DNA of 64,000 nt, taken from Streptomyces sp. M92. Lineage in GTDB: Bacteria; Actinomycetota; Actinomycetes; Streptomycetales; Streptomycetaceae. Position 1 is the first letter of the stretch. Every line of letters begins with the position of its first letter. Positions 43,820 to 53,200 of this stretch are shown here, piece after piece. The position numbers and the translations under genes are program-made. The stretch is from assembly GCF_028473745.1 (NCBI RefSeq), contig NZ_CP101137.1, positions 2,790,001-2,854,000 on the forward strand, in the 5' to 3' direction. The notes under the pieces were generated by a model. The model did no database searches. It was not told where the DNA came from and saw nothing but the letters and a program-made list of their open reading frames with translations.

Positions 43820-44347
43820 TCAGGTGGACGACGGGGCCTCCTGGCCCGCCGTCACGCCCGACGGGGCCATACGGGCGGACAGGGCGCCGTTGAAGCGCGC
43901 GAGGAGCGCGCAGAACGCCTCGCGCTCCTCCGGCGCCCAGTCGTGGGTCAGCTCGGCCATGAGCTGACGCCTGGAGGAGCGGACCTCCTCCAGGCGCGAC
44001 ACGCCGCGCGGGGACAGCTGGAGGACCACCGCACGGCCGTCCTCGGGGTGCGAGGTCCGCTTGACGAGGCCGGTGTCGACGAGCGGGGCCACCTGCCGGG
44101 TGACCGTCGACGAGTCGATCCCCATGCTCGCGGCGAGCGCCTTCACGCCCATCGGGCCCTCTTTGTCGAGGCGGTTGAGCAGCAGGTAGGCGGCTCGGTC
44201 CATGGAGTTGCGCACCTGCCCGACGCCGCCGAGCCGGGTCTGTTCGGCACGACGGGCGAAGAGTGCGACCTCGTGCTGGAGCGTCTCGAGAAGACCGGTC
44301 TCACCGGCGGTCGTCATGTCCATCGACATTCCAGGTGTTGTGGGCAT
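43820..44347 (-). CDS. MarR-family transcriptional regulator
   Basis: About 175 residues with a winged helix-turn-helix, PMGVKALAASMGIDSSTVTRQVAPLVDTGLVKR, and wing HPEDGRAVVLQLSPRG. Starts at 44347, 44329 or 44323 are possible; the last follows CTGGA. The gene is divergent from ilvA with 145 bases between. The target is unknown. Confidence 0.88.
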   Translation of the reverse strand: MPTTPGMSMDMTTAGETGLLETLQHEVALFARRAEQTRLGGVGQVRNSMDRAAYLLLNRLDKEGPMGVKALAASMGIDSSTVTRQVAPLVDTGLVKRTSHPEDGRAVVLQLSPRGVSRLEEVRSSRRQLMAELTHDWAPEEREAFCALLARFNGALSARMAPSGVTAGQEAPSST

Positions 44348-44491
44348 GGCCGGGGGCTCACTTCGTGGAGGGCTGCTAATTGGGGGACAGGGTACGCGGC
44401 CGGGCGGTGAGCCGTACCTGCGCCGGGCAAAGCGGGTCTCGGAGGTTGGTCACAACGGACCCGGACGCCGGTGAACTGCGATGCTGGAGAC

Positions 44492-45721
44492 ATGAGCTAC
44501 CGCACGGTCACCCCTGCCGCGCCCGTCACCCTCGACGACGTGCGCGGGGCGCAGAAGATGCTCTCGGGAGTGGCGCGGGTGACCGCGATGGAGGGCAGCA
44601 GGCACCTGACGCAGCTGGTCGGCGCGCCGGTGCACTTCAAGTGCGAGAACCTTCAGCGGACCGGTTCGTTCAAGCTGCGCGGCGCCTACGTCCGTATCGC
44701 CGGTCTGCTGCCCGAGCAGCGGGCCGCCGGCGTGGTCGCGGCGAGCGCGGGGAACCACGCCCAGGGGGTGGCGCTGGCGTCGTCGCTGCTCGGGGTGGAC
44801 TCGACGGTCTTCATGCCGAAGGGCGCGCCGCTGCCCAAGATCAGCGCGACCCGGGAGTACGGCGCTCAGGTGCGGCTGCACGGCCAGGTGGTCGACGAGA
44901 CGCTGGCCGCGGCGCAGGAGTACGCGGAGCGGACGGGCGCGGTGTTCATCCACCCCTTCGACCACCCCGACATCATCGCGGGGCAGGGCACGGTCGGGCT
45001 GGAGATCCTGGAGCAGTGCCCCGAGGTGCGGACCGTCGTGGTCGGCATCGGCGGGGGAGGGCTGGTGGCCGGGATCGCGGTCGCGGTGAAGGCGCTGCGG
45101 CCGGACGTGCGGATCGTGGGCGTGCAGGCCGAGGGAGCGGCGGCGTACCCGCCCTCGCTGGCCGCCGGGCGCCCGGTGGCCGTCGAGAACCCGTCGACCA
45201 TGGCCGACGGCATCAAGGTGGGGCGGCCCGGTGACGTGCCGTTCGGGATCGTCGGCGATCTGGTGGACGAGGTGCGCACGGTGTCCGAGGACGAGTTGTC
45301 CACGGCCCTGCTGCTGTGCCTGGAGCGGGCCAAGCTGGTCGTGGAGCCGGCCGGGGCGAGCCCGGTGGCGGCGCTGCTCAGCGATCCCGGCGCCTTCGCG
45401 GGGCCGGTCGTGGCGGTGCTGTCCGGCGGGAACGTGGACCCGGTGCTGATGCAGGGCGTGCTGCGGCACGGCATGGCCGCGCAGGGCCGCTACCTGGCGG
45501 TCCGGCTGCGGCTGACGGACCGTCCCGGTGCCCTCGCCACGCTTCTCGGGGTGTTGTCAGTGGTGGACGCTAACGTCCTCGACGTGAGCCACGTGCGGAC
45601 CGACCCACGGCTCGGGCTCACGGAGGCGGAGGTCGAGCTGCACCTGGAGACGAAGGGCCCGGAGCACTGTGCCGAGGTCGGCCGGGCGCTGCACGAGGCG
45701 GGGTATCCCGTCATCGGCTGA
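44492..45721 (+). CDS. ilvA: Threonine ammonia-lyase (threonine dehydratase)
   Basis: A 409-residue PLP enzyme: cofactor lysine in TGSFKLRGAY, SAGNHAQGVAL, phosphate loop VGIGGGGLVAGI, and a C-terminal ACT domain (about 330-409) that should bind isoleucine or valine. It makes 2-oxobutyrate for isoleucine and, through it, propionyl-CoA. A GATGCT box ends six bases before the ATG, suggesting a leaderless message. Its length fits TdcB plus ACT forms. Confidence 0.93.
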   Translation: MSYRTVTPAAPVTLDDVRGAQKMLSGVARVTAMEGSRHLTQLVGAPVHFKCENLQRTGSFKLRGAYVRIAGLLPEQRAAGVVAASAGNHAQGVALASSLLGVDSTVFMPKGAPLPKISATREYGAQVRLHGQVVDETLAAAQEYAERTGAVFIHPFDHPDIIAGQGTVGLEILEQCPEVRTVVVGIGGGGLVAGIAVAVKALRPDVRIVGVQAEGAAAYPPSLAAGRPVAVENPSTMADGIKVGRPGDVPFGIVGDLVDEVRTVSEDELSTALLLCLERAKLVVEPAGASPVAALLSDPGAFAGPVVAVLSGGNVDPVLMQGVLRHGMAAQGRYLAVRLRLTDRPGALATLLGVLSVVDANVLDVSHVRTDPRLGLTEAEVELHLETKGPEHCAEVGRALHEAGYPVIG

Positions 45722-45771
45722 GCCGGGCCACCGCTTCGTCACTCGTTCGAGTAACAGTGCGGGCAATCGCA

Positions 45772-45800
45772 TTGTGAGACGCGATACATCGCGTTATGGT
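45772..45800 (+). promoter_or_regulatory. DrrA-type exporter promoter with operator in the spacer
   Basis: TTGTGA (45772-45777), 17 bases, TATGGT (45795-45800). The inverted repeat ACGCGAT-AC-ATCGCGT (45779-45794) occupies almost exactly the spacer. A further inverted repeat TCGCTCG-N6-CGAGCGA (45811-45830) lies in the leader. Confidence 0.72.
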
Positions 45801-45881
45801 GTTCGGTAAATCGCTCGCTGAGCCGAGCGAAATGCACAAACCTAGGCTTTTCGAAGATTCCCCGACGACGTGGAGACTCAT

Positions 45882-46889
45882 ATGCCAGGCGCCATCTATG
45901 CCGAAGGCCTGGTGAAGACCTTCGGTGACGTAAGGGCTCTGGACGGCGTCGACCTCGACGTTCCCGAGGGCACCGTCCTCGGCCTGCTCGGGCCGAACGG
46001 CGCGGGCAAGACCACCGCCGTCCGCTGCCTGACGACCCTGCTGCGCCCGGACAGCGGCAAGGCCGTCGTCGCGGGCATCGACGTACTCAAACACCCCAAC
46101 GAGGTCCGGCGCTCGATCGGCCTCTCCGGCCAGTTCGCCGCGGTCGACGAGTATCTGACCGGCCGGGAGAACCTCCAGATGGTCGGCCAGCTCTACCAGA
46201 TGCGGGCCAAGGCGGCGAAGGCCCGCGCCGTCGAGCTGCTCGAGCAGTTCCACCTCTCGGACGCCGCCGACCGTCCCGCCAAGACCTACTCCGGAGGCAT
46301 GCGCCGACGGCTCGACCTGGCCGCCGCCCTGGTCGTCTCCCCGCCCGTGATGTTCATGGACGAACCGACGACCGGCCTCGACCCGCGCAACCGCCAGCAG
46401 CTCTGGGAAGTCATCAAGCAGCTGGTCTCCGGCGGCACGACCCTGCTGCTGACCACGCAGTATTTGGAGGAGGCCGACCACCTCGCGCACGACATCGCGG
46501 TCGTCGACCGCGGCCACGTCATCGCCCGCGGCACCTCCGACCAGCTCAAGGCCCGCACCGGCGGGGAGCGCGTCGAAGTCGTCGTCCACGAGCGCGAGCA
46601 CATGGCGACGGCCGCCGAAGTGCTCGCCGGCTTCGGGAAGGGCTCCACCACCGTCGAGGAGCACACCCGCAAACTCACCGTCCCCGTCACCGGCGGCGCC
46701 AAGCTGCTCGCCGAGGTCATCCGCGAGCTCGACATACGCGGCATCGAGATCGACGACATCGGCCTGCGCCGCCCCACCCTCGACGACGTCTTCCTCTCCC
46801 TGACCGGCCACGCGGCCGAGACCCGGGCCGAAGAGGGCGACACCGAGGCGGACGCCGGTCACCAGCCCGAGAAGGAGGCCGCCAAGTGA
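45882..46889 (+). CDS. ABC exporter ATPase, daunorubicin-resistance (DrrA) type
   Basis: A 335-residue ATPase: Walker A GPNGAGKTT, Q-loop Q in LSGQFAAVDE, signature YSGGMRRRLDLA, Walker B VMFMDEPTTGLD, and the long C-terminal DrrA domain. With the permease it should export a hydrophobic compound, a drug or a lipid. ATG 45882 has GTGGAG seven bases upstream. The promoter carries a palindrome, so a repressor of the PadR or TetR type is expected elsewhere. Confidence 0.92.
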   Translation: MPGAIYAEGLVKTFGDVRALDGVDLDVPEGTVLGLLGPNGAGKTTAVRCLTTLLRPDSGKAVVAGIDVLKHPNEVRRSIGLSGQFAAVDEYLTGRENLQMVGQLYQMRAKAAKARAVELLEQFHLSDAADRPAKTYSGGMRRRLDLAAALVVSPPVMFMDEPTTGLDPRNRQQLWEVIKQLVSGGTTLLLTTQYLEEADHLAHDIAVVDRGHVIARGTSDQLKARTGGERVEVVVHEREHMATAAEVLAGFGKGSTTVEEHTRKLTVPVTGGAKLLAEVIRELDIRGIEIDDIGLRRPTLDDVFLSLTGHAAETRAEEGDTEADAGHQPEKEAAK

Positions 46890-47752
46890 GCGCCGCCACC
46901 GAAGCCGCCCAGACCGCGGCGCCCGCCGGTTCCGGCAGTTCCGTCGGCCAGTCCCTGCGGGACTCGCTGGTCATCGCCCGCAGAAACCTGATCCGGATGA
47001 CCCGGATCCCCGAGATGGTCCTCTTCGGGGTCATCCAGCCGGTGATGTTCGTCGTCCTGTTCACCTACGTCTTCGGTGGCTCGATGCAGATCGGGAACAG
47101 CACCGACCCGGACGTCTACAAGGACTTCCTGATGGCGGGCATCTTCGCCCAGACCGTCACCTTCGCCACCGCCGGGTCCGCCGCCGGCATCGCCGACGAC
47201 ATGCAGAAGGGGCTCGTCGACCGGTTCCGGTCACTGCCCATGGCGCGCGGTGCGGTGCTGACAGGCCGGACCGTCGCCGACCTCGTGCAGACGTGCATCA
47301 CCGTGCTCGTCCTCGCGATCGTCGCGCTGCTCGTCGGCTGGCGGACCGGATCCGCCGAGCCGACCAACGCCGGGAAGGTCCTGGGCGCCTTCCTCCTGCT
47401 CCTCCTGCTCGGCTACGCCTTCACCTGGATCGGGGCACTCATCGGCCTGTCCGTGCGCACCCCCGAGGCGGCGACCTCGGGCGGGATCATCTGGCTGTTC
47501 CCGGTGACGTTCGTGTCCAACGCCTTCGTGGACTCCAGCAAGATGACTCCCTGGCTGCGCCACATCGCCGAGTGGAACCCGTTCAGCGCGACCGTGCAGG
47601 CCACACGCGAACTGTTCGGCAACCCGGGCGTCGTGCAGTCCGACGCCTGGCCGATGCAGCATCCCGTCTGGGCGTCGATCATCTGGTCCGTGCTGATCAT
47701 CGCGGTCTTCCGCACGCTGGCGGTGCGCAAGTACCGCTCGGCCGCCGCATGA
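46886..47752 (+). CDS. ABC-2 type permease, DrrB-like
   Basis: A 288-residue integral membrane protein with six helices and the ABC-2 signature in NPFSATVQATRELFGNPG. GTG 46886 overlaps the ATPase stop (GTGA). It forms the transmembrane part of the exporter. A hairpin follows. Confidence 0.9.
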   Translation: MSAATEAAQTAAPAGSGSSVGQSLRDSLVIARRNLIRMTRIPEMVLFGVIQPVMFVVLFTYVFGGSMQIGNSTDPDVYKDFLMAGIFAQTVTFATAGSAAGIADDMQKGLVDRFRSLPMARGAVLTGRTVADLVQTCITVLVLAIVALLVGWRTGSAEPTNAGKVLGAFLLLLLLGYAFTWIGALIGLSVRTPEAATSGGIIWLFPVTFVSNAFVDSSKMTPWLRHIAEWNPFSATVQATRELFGNPGVVQSDAWPMQHPVWASIIWSVLIIAVFRTLAVRKYRSAAA

Positions 47753-47757
47753 CGAAA

Positions 47758-47784
47758 CCCCCGGCGTCACCAGGACGCCGGGGG
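47758..47784. terminator. Bidirectional hairpin after the exporter genes
   Basis: CCCCCGGCGTC (47758-47768) with GACGCCGGGGG (47774-47784), five-base loop, between convergent genes. Confidence 0.75.
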
Positions 47785-47834
47785 CTCGTACGGAAGCGGA
47801 TGGCCGGGCGCACCGGCCCGCGCCGCTCGCCGGG

Positions 47835-48332
47835 TCAGCCGTTGTAGGGCTCGGCCTTGAGGATCCTCACGGAGGCCATCTTGCCGTTCGGCAGCTCGTA
47901 CTCCGCGTCCTCGCCGACCTTGTGGCCGATGACGCCCGAGCCCAGCGGGGACTGCGGCGAGTAGGTCTCGATGTCCGAACTCGCGTACTCGCGCGAGGCG
48001 AGCAGGAAGGTCAGCGTGTCGTCCTCGTCACCGTCGAAGGCGATCGTGACCACCATGCCGGGCGCCACCTCGCCGCCGGCGGCCGGGGCCTCACCCACCT
48101 TGGCGCTCTCGAGCAGCTGGGTCAGCTGGCGCACGCGGAGCTCCTGCTTGCCCTGCTCCTCCTTCGCCGCGTGGTACCCGCCGTTCTCACGCAGGTCCCC
48201 CTCCTCACGCGCCGCGGCGATCTTGGCAGAGATCTCGGTGCGCGCAGGACCAGTAAGGTATTCAAGCTCCTCCTTGAGCTTGTTGTACGCCTCCTGGGTC
48301 AGCCAGGTGACGTTCTCGCTGGTCTGGGTCAC
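47835..48332 (-). CDS. greA: Transcription elongation factor GreA
   Basis: A 165-residue GreA: N-terminal coiled coil (WLTQEAYNKLKEELEYL to REEGDLRENGGYHAAKEEQ, with the acidic tip) and a C-terminal FKBP-like domain (SPLGSGVIGHKVGE). It helps stalled RNA polymerase cleave its transcript. GTG 48332 follows GAGGAGCACCC. Confidence 0.95.
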   Translation of the reverse strand: MTQTSENVTWLTQEAYNKLKEELEYLTGPARTEISAKIAAAREEGDLRENGGYHAAKEEQGKQELRVRQLTQLLESAKVGEAPAAGGEVAPGMVVTIAFDGDEDDTLTFLLASREYASSDIETYSPQSPLGSGVIGHKVGEDAEYELPNGKMASVRILKAEPYNG

Positions 48333-48513
48333 GGGTGCTCCTCGTTGGTACTGGGAATACAAATCAACGCCCTACCCAGAAGGATGTTCCTTCACGGAAG
48401 GGCGAAACCACGAGCCTAACAATTGAGTGGCCAAAGGGGGAGGACATAAGCCACCAGATTCATGACACCGCAGGTCAGAGCCGACGGATTGGCGGCGGGC
48501 GGGGCCTGTGGGG

Positions 48514-48912
48514 TCAGTCGGCGTGGCAGCCGAGGAGCTCGGCCGTGGTGCCCGCGGCCTTGGTGCGCAGGGTGACCACCTTGTCGATGCGGGTGCCGTC
48601 CCCGTCGAAGCGGAAGTCGGCCCGGCCGACCTCGCCGCCGTCCTCGGCCTGGGAGCGGACCGTGCAGTAGCCGCTGACTCCGGCATCCTTGCGGACCTCC
48701 AGGTGCACCTGCACCGAGTCCTCCGCCAGCTCGAAGCCGATCAGCTCACCGCTGATCTTGTTCTGGCCGACGTAGTGGTAGCCGAACCAGCCGATGACGG
48801 CGAGCAGGACCGCGCCGAGGACGGCACCGACGATCTTGAGGGTGCGGTCGGCCCGTTCGTCCGAGGAGCGGCCGTAGCGGCTCTCGGGCGCTCGTGTGCT
48901 CGCCGTACTCAT
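48514..48912 (-). CDS. DUF4307 membrane protein
   Basis: A 132-residue protein: short cytoplasmic N terminus, one membrane helix (about 26-46, IVGAVLGAVLLAVIGWFGY), and an extracytoplasmic beta-rich domain with two cysteines (SGYCTVR and LLGCHAD). It is conserved in actinobacteria next to mca and greA; function unknown. Confidence 0.82.
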   Translation of the reverse strand: MSTASTRAPESRYGRSSDERADRTLKIVGAVLGAVLLAVIGWFGYHYVGQNKISGELIGFELAEDSVQVHLEVRKDAGVSGYCTVRSQAEDGGEVGRADFRFDGDGTRIDKVVTLRTKAAGTTAELLGCHAD

Positions 48913-49092
48913 GATCGTCCTCTCGGCAGACGCCGGTCCTCCCGGGTCGCGGAATTATTCCGCCCCCGATTCGGTCACTATAGAAGCCTCCCACCCGCCT
49001 CCCGACCGCCGCCCCTTACGGACGCCCCTCCGGGGCGGCACCTATTGGATTGCGCCGCTGTATGAGGGCGCCGACTGACCGAGGATTGAGTC

Positions 49093-49974
49093 TTGACTGA
49101 CCAGCTGCGACTGATGGCCGTCCACGCCCACCCCGACGACGAGTCGAGCAAGGGCGCGGCCACCATGGCGAAGTACGTGTCCGAGGGGGTGGACGTGCTG
49201 GTGGTGACCTGCACGGGCGGGGAACGCGGCTCCATCCTCAACCCCAAGCTCCAGGGCGACGCGTACATCGAGGAGCACATCCACGAGGTGCGCAAGAAGG
49301 AGATGGACGAGGCCCGGGAGATCCTGGGCGTGAGGCAGGAGTGGCTCGGCTTCGTCGATTCCGGCCTGCCCGAGGGCGACCCGCTGCCGCCGCTGCCGGA
49401 CGGCTGCTTCGCCCTGGAGGACGTCGACAAGGCGGCCGGCGAGCTGGTGCGGAAGATCCGCTCCTTCCGTCCCCAGGTGATCACCACCTACGACGAGAAC
49501 GGCGGCTACCCGCACCCCGACCACATCATGACCCACAAGATCACGATGGTGGCCTTCGAGGGCGCGGCCGACACCGAGAAGTACCCGGAGGCGGAGTACG
49601 GGGCGGCGTACCAGCCGGTGAAGGTCTACTACAACCAGGGCTTCAACCGCCCCCGTACCGAGGCGCTGCACAACGCTCTGCTGGAGCGCGGGCTGGAGTC
49701 GCCCTACGAGGACTGGCTCAAGCGGTGGTCGGAGTTCGAGCGCAAGGAGCGCACGCTCACCACGCACGTGCCCTGCGCCGACTTCTTCGAGATCCGCGAC
49801 AAGGCGCTGATCGCGCACGCCACGCAGATCGACCCCGACGGGGGCTGGTTCCGGGTCCCGATGGAGATCCAGAAGGAGGTCTGGCCCACCGAGGAGTACG
49901 AGCTCGCGAAGTCCCTCGTGGAAACCTCCCTCCCCGAGGACGACCTCTTCGCGGGCGTCCGGGACAATGCCTGA
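49093..49974 (+). CDS. mca: Mycothiol S-conjugate amidase
   Basis: A 293-residue zinc hydrolase with MAVHAHPDDESSKG at the N terminus and YPHPDHIMTHK, the three zinc ligands of the MshB/Mca fold. It cleaves mycothiol adducts of electrophiles and drugs to mercapturic acids for export. The start is TTG 49093 preceded by GAGGATTGAG. A small membrane-protein gene follows almost at once. Confidence 0.94.
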   Translation: MTDQLRLMAVHAHPDDESSKGAATMAKYVSEGVDVLVVTCTGGERGSILNPKLQGDAYIEEHIHEVRKKEMDEAREILGVRQEWLGFVDSGLPEGDPLPPLPDGCFALEDVDKAAGELVRKIRSFRPQVITTYDENGGYPHPDHIMTHKITMVAFEGAADTEKYPEAEYGAAYQPVKVYYNQGFNRPRTEALHNALLERGLESPYEDWLKRWSEFERKERTLTTHVPCADFFEIRDKALIAHATQIDPDGGWFRVPMEIQKEVWPTEEYELAKSLVETSLPEDDLFAGVRDNA

Positions 49975-49975
49975 C

Positions 49976-50209
49976 ATGAGTGCAAGCGCAAGCATGGCAA
50001 TGACGCACCTCGTCACTCTCGCCGAGCTGGACGAGGACAAGGTCACGCCGGGTGTCCTCGGGTTCATCGTCTTCGCGGTGATGGCCCTGGCGGTGTGGGG
50101 GCTGATGCGCTCCATGAGCCGGCACATGGGGAAGGTCGACTTCAAGGAGTCGCCGGAGCCGGGCGCCGAGGCCGGGACCTCCGGCCGGGCGGAGCCGCAG
50201 AAGGGGTGA
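49976..50209 (+). CDS. Small single-pass membrane protein
   Basis: A 77-residue protein with one membrane helix (about residues 26-46) and a hydrophilic Gly/Glu-rich tail. GACAAT (49963-49968) ends seven bases before the ATG, so it may be transcribed leaderless from within the end of mca; an upstream ATG at 49967 is possible. Confidence 0.7.
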   Translation: MSASASMAMTHLVTLAELDEDKVTPGVLGFIVFAVMALAVWGLMRSMSRHMGKVDFKESPEPGAEAGTSGRAEPQKG

Positions 50210-50227
50210 CCCGGGGCCGGCCCGCGG

Positions 50228-53200
50228 TCACGGCGTCGCCGTGACCGCCACCCCCATCACCTCCCGGGCCTGCCGGTCCGGGACCATGCCCAGGCGCCAG
50301 GCCTGCCAGCCGGACTCCAGTTGGACGCCGCGTTCCAGGAGCAGCTGGTAGGCCTCGATGTAGTCGTCCAGCTTGGTGTCCCGGGCCGGATGGCGGGCGC
50401 GGGACAGCTGGGCCAGCTCCTCCTGCGCCACCGCCGTGCCGATCTCCACGCCCCCCGCAGCGGCGTACGGCAGCAGCGTGCAGCGCAGGAAGCGGGCCCA
50501 GTCGTCGCCCCGCCGGTCGCCGTACGCCGAGAAGAGCGCCGCCGCCTCGTCGCACAGGGCGAGTGCCTGCGGCGTACGGGCGTTGCCCGCGTCCACGACC
50601 GCCAGCTCCAGGCAGGTCCACGCCTCGCCGTGGCCGACGCCGATGCGCTGGAAGTCGGCGCGCGCGTCCACCAGGAGCTGCCGGGCGAAACCGGAGTTGC
50701 GCAGCGAGCCCGTCTGGGCGGCGCGCTGGTCACGGGTCACCCGCGCCGAGTGGTGCCGGGCGCAGGCCAGGCCGTACGCGTCCCGCATCCGCGAGAACAT
50801 CGTGCGGGAGCGTTCCAGCGCACGCACCGACTGGTCCAGGGCGCCCGTCTCCTCCAGCGCCTGGCCCAGGTAGTAGAAGCTCCACGCCTTGCCGCGCGCG
50901 TCCTCGTTCTCGCGGTGCCGGGTCGCCGCCCGCCGCAGCTCCTCCACCGCCGCGGACACGTCACCGGCCACCAGCCGGGCCCGCGCCAGCTGGGTCAGTG
51001 CCCAGGCCTCGCCGCGGGCGTCCTGGGTGCGGCCGTACAGATCCAGGGCCGTACGCAGGTCCGTCTCGGCCCGCGGCACGTCCCCCATGCGCAGGTGCAG
51101 CTGGCCGAGCTGGAAGTGGGCCCACGCCTGGCCGTGCACCGACTCGCCCGCGCGGTGCAGCACCAGGGACTGGGTGAGCAGGTCCATGGCCTCCGCGAGC
51201 CGCGCCCGGTCCCGCTCCACCGCCGCCAGCGCGTGCAGCGTCCACGCCCGGTCCGTGGCCAGCCCGGGCGGGGCCTGGAGGTCCAGCGCCTCCCGCAGTT
51301 TCGCCGCCGCCTCGGTCAGGTTGCCCTGGTGGTGCAGCGTGATGCCCAGCGAGCACAGGGCACGGGCCGCCCCGGCGTCGTGGTGGGCCTCCATGTACAG
51401 GTCGACCACGGAACTGAGGGTCGTCCGCGCCGTGTCCAGCTCGCCCAGCTGCCGCGCCGCGATACCGGTACGCCATTGCACCGAACGCACCAGCAGCCCC
51501 TGGTCCACGGACTGCGCCAGCTCGCTGATCTCACCGAGCCGGTACAGGTCGCCGCGCAGCAGGCAGTAGTCGCACAGCGCGCCCAGCAGGTTCAGCACCG
51601 CGCCCTGGTCGACGCCCTCCGCGTGCCGCAGCGCGGCCGTGATAAAGCTCGACTCGTCGTCCAGCCAGCGCAGCGCCTCGTCCAGGGACGTGAAGCCGTA
51701 CTGCCCGAACCGGTCCGAGCGGGTCGACATGTTGCCGTCGACCATGCGCAGCACCGAGTCGGCCAGCTCGGCGTAGTTAGCGATCAGCCGTTCCTGCGCG
51801 GCGGCCCGCTCGCCGGGCTCCTCCTCGTCGGCGAGCCGGGCCAGGGCGAAGGCCCGCACGACGTCGTGCAGCCGGTAGCGGTTGCCCCGGACGTGGTCCA
51901 GCAGGCCCGCCCGCGACAGTTCCGCGAGCTGCCGGGCCGCCTCCGTCTCGTCCGTGGCCAGCAGCGCGGCGGCGGCCGGGGCACCCAGCGAGGTCCGCCC
52001 GGCCAGCGCCAGCCGGCGCAGCAGCCGCCGGGCGGGCTCCGGCTGGTCGGTGTAGCGCAGCCACAGGGCCCGTTCCGCCGGTTCCACCGGCCCGTACGCG
52101 CCCAGGTCGGTCGCCAGGGCGCGCGGCGAACGCGGGCCCAGCGACGACCCCGCGACACGCAGCGCCAGCGGCAGCCCGCCGCACAGCTCCCGGACGCGGT
52201 CGCTGGAGTCGGCGTCGTAGGGCCCCGAGCCGTCCTGCGCGCAGGCGGACAGCAGCTCCTCCGCGCCGGCCGCGTCCAGCGCCCCGACGGGCAGGTCGTA
52301 CACCCGCGCCGGCAGGTCGGGCGGCAGCCGGAGCGGCTCCCGCGCGGTGACCAGCACCAGGCTGTCCGACCGCTCCGGCACCAGGGTGCGCACCTGCTCG
52401 GGGTCCGAGGCGTCGTTCAGCACGATGGTGACCGGTACGTCCGTCAGGTGCTGGTGGTACAGCTCGCTGAGCCGCTTGACCTGCTGGGCCGCCGAGGAAC
52501 GCTCCCGGAACAGCAGCTGCTCGCGGGGCGCCCCGAGCCGGTTCAGCAGGTGCAGCAGGGCGTCCCGGGTGCTCAGCGGGGACTCGCCGCCCGAGACCGG
52601 GCCGTCCCCGCGCAGGTCGACCACACAGGCCCCGCGGAAGTAGTCCCGCAGCTCGTGGGCGGCGCGTACGGCGAGCGTCGTGCGGCCGCTGTCCGGCGTC
52701 CCGTGCAGCACCACCACCGTCGGCTGCGTCTGCGCGCTCGCGCGGGCCGCCTGCACCCACTGCCGCAGCCGGGCCATCTCCTGCCGCCGGCCCGCGAAGG
52801 TGGGCTCCGGTTCCGGCAGCTGCGCGAACGACTGCTCCAGCGCGCTGCGTCCACGGGCCGCCGCGCTCTTGTCGGCGCCCCGCAGCCTGGGCCCGGCCTT
52901 CTTGGGGCCGGTCGACGCGGCGAGCATCCGCTGCTGGTCCAGGAACGGCCGGATGCCCCGTACCTCCAGCGCCGTCAGCCACTGCAACCGCAGCTGCTCG
53001 GGCCCGCCGGGCTGGCTGACGGCACCGGCGCGGTGGTGGGCGGCCGGCACGTGGGACCCGACGACCTTCACCACCGTCGCCGCGGCACCGACGACCCCGA
53101 CGGTCACGCCCGCGCCCACCGCGGTGCCCGCACCGGTGCCCAGGGCCATGTCGGCCACCGCCGCGGCGACCGCCGCCACGGCGGCCACCAGCAGGGGAGT

